Shown piece after piece: positions 1 to 4,282 of a DNA stretch of 12,396 nucleotides. The position numbers and the translations under genes are program-made. Position 1 is the stretch's first letter, and every line of letters begins with the position of its first letter. Origin of the DNA: an uncultured Clostridia bacterium (GTDB lineage: Bacteria > Bacillota > Clostridia > Christensenellales > Borkfalkiaceae); NCBI GenBank assembly GCA_934271245.1, contig CAKQQY010000041.1:1-12396 (forward strand), in the 5' to 3' direction. The notes below the pieces were generated by a model, which was given only the letters and a program-made list of their open reading frames with translations, ran no database searches and was not told the DNA's origin.

Positions 1-386
1 TCTAATCCCCATTTTATTGCCCCCATAGGTCCGAATCCTCTCTTTCCGTGCGGCGGATACATACACATATCCGTTACACGTTTCGCTTCTTCCGCGTTAT
101 GTATCATGGGGAACAGTACCGCGGATACTCCCGCGTCCAAAACCTTTTTGGTAAACGTTTTATCTATCTCAGGCAGCCTAACGAGCGCAGGCGTTCCCGC
201 CGCTTCGCAATACTTTACAAGGTCGTATACCCTTTCCGTTCCGTACGACGGATGTTCCGCGCATATAAAGACGAAGTCGTATCCCGCTCCGCCCATTATT
301 GTCGCCACTTCTTTACTTCCTAAAAAGGTCTGCGTCCCGAATAGGTTCTCTCCACGCTCTAATTTCTCTCTTAATTCGTTTTGCAT
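1..386 (-). CDS. HpcH/HpaI-family class II aldolase, N-terminal part, cut by window edge
   Basis: This is the first 128 codons of a gene that continues beyond the left edge. The family cleaves 2-keto-4-hydroxy acids to pyruvate and an aldehyde using a divalent metal in a TIM barrel. The visible residues align without gaps to the start of E. coli HpaI (compared from memory): the GxxxFLGS stretch at about 17-24, AGYDFVFI at 34-41, the EH pair at 44-45 where His45 is the catalytic base in HpaI, LVR at 68-70 giving the substrate-binding Arg70, and the YPPHGKRGFGP segment at about 112-122. HpaI has Asp at position 42, next to the His; here it is Cys (ICAEH). The start codon is preceded nine bases upstream by GGAGGT, lying inside the end of the nucleoside-hydrolase-like gene, and the two genes overlap by 16 nt, suggesting translational coupling. 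The exact substrate cannot be told from this fragment. The metal ligands fall outside the window. Confidence 0.88.
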   Translation of the reverse strand, partial: MQNELREKLERGENLFGTQTFLGSKEVATIMGGAGYDFVFICAEHPSYGTERVYDLVKYCEAAGTPALVRLPEIDKTFTKKVLDAGVSAVLFPMIHNAEEAKRVTDMCMYPPHGKRGFGPMGAIKWGL

Positions 387-1315
387 TTTCCGTACACCTC
401 CGAACGGGTTTTTTCGTCCGCCAGTTTTTCGAACAAATCCTGAAACAGAGCGTCCCGTTTTATGTAATAAACATACTTCATTTCGCCGCGATTTTCGGCG
501 TAAACATATTTTCTGTCGTCGGTAATTACGGGTACGGTTTCAACCCGTTCGCGCATAAAACGTTCGTCGTTGTTTAAAAGCCACGCCACGGCGACGACGT
601 CCCAAATGGGTTTGCTCCAAGCCTTATCCGCTTCCGATTTATGGAAGTCTATAACGCTTTGGGTGAGATAATCGCAAAGCGGATTTTTTCCCGAAAGCCA
701 GTGTTTAAGTTCGTATTCCGTAGTCATAAAGTGAGAGGTACACCCCATACACGGCACCTGAATCAACCTGTTTCCGCAAGTGTCGAAAACTACCTGCGCG
801 GCTTTTACGTCTTTATTGAGATTAAATTCCGCGGCATCGGGAAAATCCCGCGTTTTTCCGCCGAGCCACACCACGACTATTCGTCCGATAATGTCGGGCG
901 CTTTAATGAGCGCGGAAGCAATATCCGTCAACGCGGCTATCGCGATTATATACAGCGGATTATCCGAAGTGTGTTCTCTTGCGATTCTTATAAGGTCGTC
1001 CGTCGCTTCGGATTCTATCGGCGTTCTTTTATCTTTAAGAAACTCCGCGGACCCTTTATGCGTTATGCTTTTAAGATTTTCAAGTCTCATAAGTTTTAAC
1101 AGCCTTTGAATTTCGTCGTAACTCATATTCATTCCGACTGTCGGATTATCCGTCCTGTCGTTGACAAACGGCGCGGCGTATATGCCTAAAACGTTACACC
1201 TGTCGCCCGAACTCAATAAGTACGCAAGGGCGAACTGATCGTCTATCTCGTTATATGTGTCGGTATCTACTACCACGTCTACTCTTTTTTCGGGTACGTT
1301 AAGAATTTCTGCCAT
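371..1315 (-). CDS. Inosine/uridine-preferring nucleoside hydrolase-like protein
   Basis: The protein is 314 residues, close to the usual length for the IUNH fold, which hydrolyses N-glycosidic bonds using a bound calcium. Visible family marks are the N-terminal Asp cluster DTDTYNEIDDQFA at 17-29 (the subgroup with EIDDQ rather than DPGxDDA), AALTDIASAL at 127-136 replacing the usual GPLTNIA, EFN at 163-165 followed by NKD, and IWDVVAVAWL at 237-246. The last motif normally reads HDPLA; Asp239 is kept but the substrate-facing His is Trp here, so purine nucleosides may not be the substrate. The start at 1315 has an AAGGGA-like site just upstream and overlaps the stop of the preceding sialidase-like gene by 17 nt; an in-frame ATG at 1342 has no ribosome site and would add nine atypical residues. 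No signal peptide, so it acts in the cytoplasm. Family assignment is firm, reaction uncertain. Confidence 0.88.
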   Translation of the reverse strand: MAEILNVPEKRVDVVVDTDTYNEIDDQFALAYLLSSGDRCNVLGIYAAPFVNDRTDNPTVGMNMSYDEIQRLLKLMRLENLKSITHKGSAEFLKDKRTPIESEATDDLIRIAREHTSDNPLYIIAIAALTDIASALIKAPDIIGRIVVVWLGGKTRDFPDAAEFNLNKDVKAAQVVFDTCGNRLIQVPCMGCTSHFMTTEYELKHWLSGKNPLCDYLTQSVIDFHKSEADKAWSKPIWDVVAVAWLLNNDERFMRERVETVPVITDDRKYVYAENRGEMKYVYYIKRDALFQDLFEKLADEKTRSEVYGKCKTN

Positions 1316-2894
1316 ATTTCCCTTTTTTATAAAATAAAACAATTTTTTTTAGAAGAACGGTCAACATAATCGCCGCAATTATCGGGATTGCCGTCGTCAA
1401 CGCAACATTATCGGCCCCGATTGCCGAATTACAGCCGCCGCCCGTCGCGGGTTTGGTTTCGTCTTCTACTACCGCCTTAAAAGTTAAAAGTCCTAAATTG
1501 TCCGAAACACCCGACGGGATAAGCCTTGAATTATACGAATATCTGAACGTATAAACCCCCGGCGTTTGCGTAGTAAACCAGTTTATTTTCCACTCGCCGT
1601 CAATAGTTATTTCCCTGCCGTCGTCGATTACGGCGACTATCGGCGAAGGCAAACTCGCAATTATAGATTCCTTTGTGAAGTTATCCCCTACTTTACAAAC
1701 AAGCGATTTGGGGAACTCCGTTTTTAATTCAATAATATCGTGATACCCCGCGCTTTTCGCTACGGCGATACGGTTTTTTGCGGTTTCGGTATAAAACGCC
1801 CCTGCGAGAAGATCTTTTTTCGTAAATCTCGAAAGTCTTATTTCGTTTTCCGACATCCTGCCGAAATCCCATATCACGAAAAATTCGCCCGATTCGTTTT
1901 CGCACACGTCGGGATAAGCGCAACCTAATCTATCGTCTAAAAGCAGATATTTCCAGGTTTTGCCGTCGTCAGAAGATATATACGCCGTCATATTGACTCG
2001 TACGGACGTAGAATCGTTATTGATAAACAGAATATCTCCCGATTTTGTTTTATATAAAGCGCATTTACTTCCGGGTCCTCTGAAAGGAACGTTGAGCGAC
2101 GCCTTGTAGTCCGTCCAGGTCTTTCCTTTATCATACGAATAACTTTCTTCGATACCGAATCCCGAGCCGCGTTCTATTCGGCTTACCGTCCATAAAGAGC
2201 CGTCTGACTTCTCCACCGTGGACGCTTCGTGCCAACGCTTGTTTTCCACGTTTGATTTGACGATTCCTTTTAAGTACCAACTGTTACCCTTATCTTCGGA
2301 TACAAGTATATGCCCTTCTCTGTAATTTTTTGCTTCGATATACGGGTCTACGTTGACAAGCCACTCTCCCCACGAAGTTTTTATCGGCTTGTTAAGTATC
2401 GTTTCGGAAAACACCGATTTCGGCTGACTTACGGTAACTCCGTTTATTTCGCCGTCGGCGTTTTCGAAAGTTATCGCGAACGTTCCGCCGGAATATCCGT
2501 AAAACAGCCACAGTTTACCTTCCCCGTCGTTCCATAATACGGGGTCTCTCATACGGGTAGACAACCCGCCGTCGTCGATTATCATATACGGGTCGGTAAA
2601 GGTTTCGCCGTTGTCGTCGCTATAAGCGACTACTATATGATTATCGGGGTCGGGTTCGGTGACGCCGCCCGCCATCCAGGCTGCCCAGATTCGTTTTCCC
2701 GTACACTCTACGGTCGCTATCGCCTGCCACTTTCTGTTCTCGGGCAGATATTTTCCGTCTATTTCGTCTTTGCCTTTTATCGCTATTTCCTGCGCGGCAA
2801 ACACCTTTCTTACGCCGATAATTCCGTTAATCGCGCAAAAGACACTTAAAAAAGCAATTATGATTATTAAAAATTTTTTATTTACGGTTCTCAT
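1299..2894 (-). CDS. Secreted, C-terminally anchored sialidase-like (BNR/Asp-box) glycosidase
   Basis: A 531-residue protein with a signal peptide (hydrophobic stretch about 8-27, likely cleavage after the AA near 33-34). A six-bladed propeller of the sialidase type occupies about 50-395, with Asp boxes of the S-x-D-x-G-x-x-W/F form at 92-99, 199-206, 253-260 and 308-315. Shared with the adjacent paralogue are GGVTEPDPDN (76-85), RDPVLW (116-121), GPGSK (273-277), RVNM (299-302) and CAYPD (325-329), likely active-site elements. Residues about 400-475 form a small beta-rich region resembling a bacterial Ig-like domain of the Big_4 kind. The tail carries GGGCNSAIG (485-493), a membrane segment (about 498-520) and a Lys-rich end, so it should sit on the cell surface. 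No clear ribosome site precedes the ATG, which follows the upstream gene by 24 nt; the site is A/T-rich. Linkage and sugar released are not determined by sequence; a sialic or other ulosonic acid is plausible. Confidence 0.85.
   Translation of the reverse strand: MRTVNKKFLIIIIAFLSVFCAINGIIGVRKVFAAQEIAIKGKDEIDGKYLPENRKWQAIATVECTGKRIWAAWMAGGVTEPDPDNHIVVAYSDDNGETFTDPYMIIDDGGLSTRMRDPVLWNDGEGKLWLFYGYSGGTFAITFENADGEINGVTVSQPKSVFSETILNKPIKTSWGEWLVNVDPYIEAKNYREGHILVSEDKGNSWYLKGIVKSNVENKRWHEASTVEKSDGSLWTVSRIERGSGFGIEESYSYDKGKTWTDYKASLNVPFRGPGSKCALYKTKSGDILFINNDSTSVRVNMTAYISSDDGKTWKYLLLDDRLGCAYPDVCENESGEFFVIWDFGRMSENEIRLSRFTKKDLLAGAFYTETAKNRIAVAKSAGYHDIIELKTEFPKSLVCKVGDNFTKESIIASLPSPIVAVIDDGREITIDGEWKINWFTTQTPGVYTFRYSYNSRLIPSGVSDNLGLLTFKAVVEDETKPATGGGCNSAIGADNVALTTAIPIIAAIMLTVLLKKIVLFYKKGKYGRNS
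1302..1445 (-). other. C-terminal surface-anchoring signal of the secreted sialidase-like protein
   Basis: Encodes residues 484-531: a Gly-rich stretch with a Cys (GGGCNSAIG), then a hydrophobic membrane segment, then a basic tail. The same order and the shared GCxSAI core occur at the end of the 959-residue surface protein at 4286-4414. There is no LPxTG sortase motif. It resembles the general pattern of Gly/Cys-rich C-terminal sorting signals; processing at or near the Cys is inference. Confidence 0.6.
2640..2750 (-). repeat. Near-identical patch shared with 4047-4157 (copy in the secreted paralogue)
   Basis: This 111-nt stretch matches 4047-4157 with only three differences (at 2682, 2697 and 2744), all silent or causing one change (Pro versus Ser), although the two genes elsewhere are far more diverged. 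It encodes the N-terminal part of the propeller, from the residues before WQAIATVEC through EPDPDN. It is a paralogous segment, not a mobile repeat. Confidence 0.9.
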
Positions 2895-2918
2895 TTTTTT
2901 ATTTTTTAAAGGTGTGTT

Positions 2919-4205
2919 TTATTTCTGTCTGCAAAAATTGTTCGGCAAGACGTTACGTTTTTTCCGTAGCAACAGCGCAAATCTGTCGGTAAGTTTATCT
3001 CGCTCGGCTTCTTCTTTGCAATTAAAATAAAGATATTTTTCGTTGTTTATAATTCTTTCTTCCGTTTCGCCTTTAAGAATATATTCCTTGCCGTCCTCCG
3101 TTACCGCTTTAACCGAAGTTCCGTCGATGAATTCGACCGATTTTATATCTTTATATTCCGCGTTTTTGCTTATCGGACGATTAAGGTATCCTCCGCTTTT
3201 AAGACAGCCTTTCTTTACGTCGTCTTCCGTAAACTTACATAAAACTATTTCGTTTCTCGTTTTTCTGCCGCAATCGAAAATAACGTAAATATTTCCGTCG
3301 TTATCCTGGGTAAAATCGGGATAAGCGCACATATCCCGATAATCGAGCAAAAGAGCGCTCCACGTTTTTCCGTCGTCGCAGGAAAGATATGCCGACATAT
3401 TGACGCGAGACTTATCTTCCGAATTATTGTTTACGAAAAGCAGGTTGCCCGATTTTAATCTCGTTAAACAGAATTTGCTCCCGGGACCGTAAAAGGGATA
3501 TCCGAGATTATATACGGGTTTGCTCCACGTTCTGCCGCAGTCAAGAGAATAAGATTTTTCTATTCCGCCGTTTTTGGCGAGTTCTATACGCGTAAACGCA
3601 ACGAGTTTTCCGTCGGTTTTTTGAAGAAAAGCGCCTTCCTGAAACCATTTGCCTTCTGAATCGGAAACGATTTCCCCTCGTTTTTTCCAACTTTCGCCGC
3701 CGTCTTCCGATTCGAAACAGGCGTTACTCTCGTAATTTCTTGCCTTTTCGTACTCGTCGAAAGAACAAATCAGATCTCCGTTATTAAGCCTTATCGGTTT
3801 ATTTAAGATCATGCCTTTTTCGAACACGACCACGGGGTCTTGCATAGCGGGGTTATCCGTTATAAACCACGGGCTGTCGAACCTTATTCCGTAAGTTTTT
3901 TCAAACCCGTAATACAGCCATAAACTGTCGCCGTCTTTCCATAAAACGGGGTCTCTTCCGCGAACGCTTTGACTTTCGCAATCGATAACCATAAACGGGT
4001 CGATAAAACTTTTGCCCCCGTCGTCGCTTACGGCTACGACTATATAATTATCGGGGTCGGGTTCGGTGACGCCGCCCGCCATCCAGGCCGCCCAGATTCG
4101 TTTCCCCGTACACTCTACGGTCGCTATCGCCTGCCACTTTCTGTTCTCGGACAGATACTTTTGCGGTATTTCGCCGTATTTATATACTTTTATTTCGTCT
4201 TTCAT
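2919..4205 (-). CDS. Cytoplasmic sialidase-like (BNR/Asp-box) glycosidase
   Basis: A 428-residue paralogue of the next gene downstream, roughly 45% identical by eye over the propeller. Asp boxes are at 60-67 (SDDGGKSF), 166-173 (SEDGGESW), 220-227 (SLDCGRTW) and 275-282 (SCDDGKTW). Conserved with the paralogue are GGVTEPDPDN (44-53), RDPVLW (84-89), GPGSK (240-244), RVNM (267-270) and CAYPD (293-297). There is no signal peptide, and an in-frame TAG two codons before the ATG (4209-4211) excludes a longer N-terminus; the C-terminal Ig-like domain and anchor of the paralogue are absent too. It should therefore act inside the cell on imported oligosaccharides. The end (about 365-428) is a charged region of unknown role. 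No clear Shine-Dalgarno sequence precedes the start; a hairpin lies upstream at 4232-4263. Glycosidase activity is likely from the fold, but the sugar is unknown. Confidence 0.85.
   Translation of the reverse strand: MKDEIKVYKYGEIPQKYLSENRKWQAIATVECTGKRIWAAWMAGGVTEPDPDNYIVVAVSDDGGKSFIDPFMVIDCESQSVRGRDPVLWKDGDSLWLYYGFEKTYGIRFDSPWFITDNPAMQDPVVVFEKGMILNKPIRLNNGDLICSFDEYEKARNYESNACFESEDGGESWKKRGEIVSDSEGKWFQEGAFLQKTDGKLVAFTRIELAKNGGIEKSYSLDCGRTWSKPVYNLGYPFYGPGSKFCLTRLKSGNLLFVNNNSEDKSRVNMSAYLSCDDGKTWSALLLDYRDMCAYPDFTQDNDGNIYVIFDCGRKTRNEIVLCKFTEDDVKKGCLKSGGYLNRPISKNAEYKDIKSVEFIDGTSVKAVTEDGKEYILKGETEERIINNEKYLYFNCKEEAERDKLTDRFALLLRKKRNVLPNNFCRQK
4047..4157 (-). repeat. Near-identical patch shared with 2640-2750 (copy in the cytoplasmic paralogue)
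   Basis: Second copy of the 111-nt paralogous segment, offset by 1407 nt from the first, about 97% identical by direct comparison of the two stretches. Flanking codons diverge at once on both sides. Confidence 0.9.
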
Positions 4206-4231
4206 TTTCTATAAGTTTTTGTAGTTTGCGC

Positions 4232-4263
4232 GTATGCGTCCGCAATAAATTGCGGGCGCATAC
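4232..4263 (-). promoter_or_regulatory. Long hairpin in the 77-nt gap between surface-protein gene and cytoplasmic sialidase-like gene
   Basis: Arms 4232-4245 and 4250-4263 pair over 14 positions around a 4-nt loop (4246-4249). The pair 4239/4256 is G-U in a plus-strand RNA and A-C in the minus-strand message. The minus-strand message has no U-run after it, so it is not a standard intrinsic terminator for the operon. A role in limiting downstream transcription, stabilising the 3' end of the upstream message, or RNA processing is inference. Read on the plus strand it is followed by a T-rich stretch, but no plus-strand gene ends here. Confidence 0.55.
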
Positions 4264-4282
4264 CGTTGTGTTTTTGTTTTAT

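Noticed and set aside
48..577. Overlapping plus-strand frames at the left edge
   Set aside because: They are antisense to the aldolase and nucleoside-hydrolase-like genes, whose minus-strand translations match families residue by residue.
1316..1342. Upstream ATG for the nucleoside-hydrolase-like gene
   Set aside because: It has no ribosome site and adds a low-complexity MFYFIKKGN segment produced by the A/T-rich tail of the preceding gene; the ATG at 1315 has a purine-rich site.
2640..4157. The duplicated 111-nt patch as an insertion element or attachment site
   Set aside because: Both copies are in frame at the same place in paralogous proteins, without target duplications or transposase.
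1299..4205. A standard Neu5Ac catabolic (nan) cluster
   Set aside because: No NanA, NanE, NanK, NagA or NagB gene is visible, and the operon continues into a different aldolase class; the sialidase label rests on fold only.
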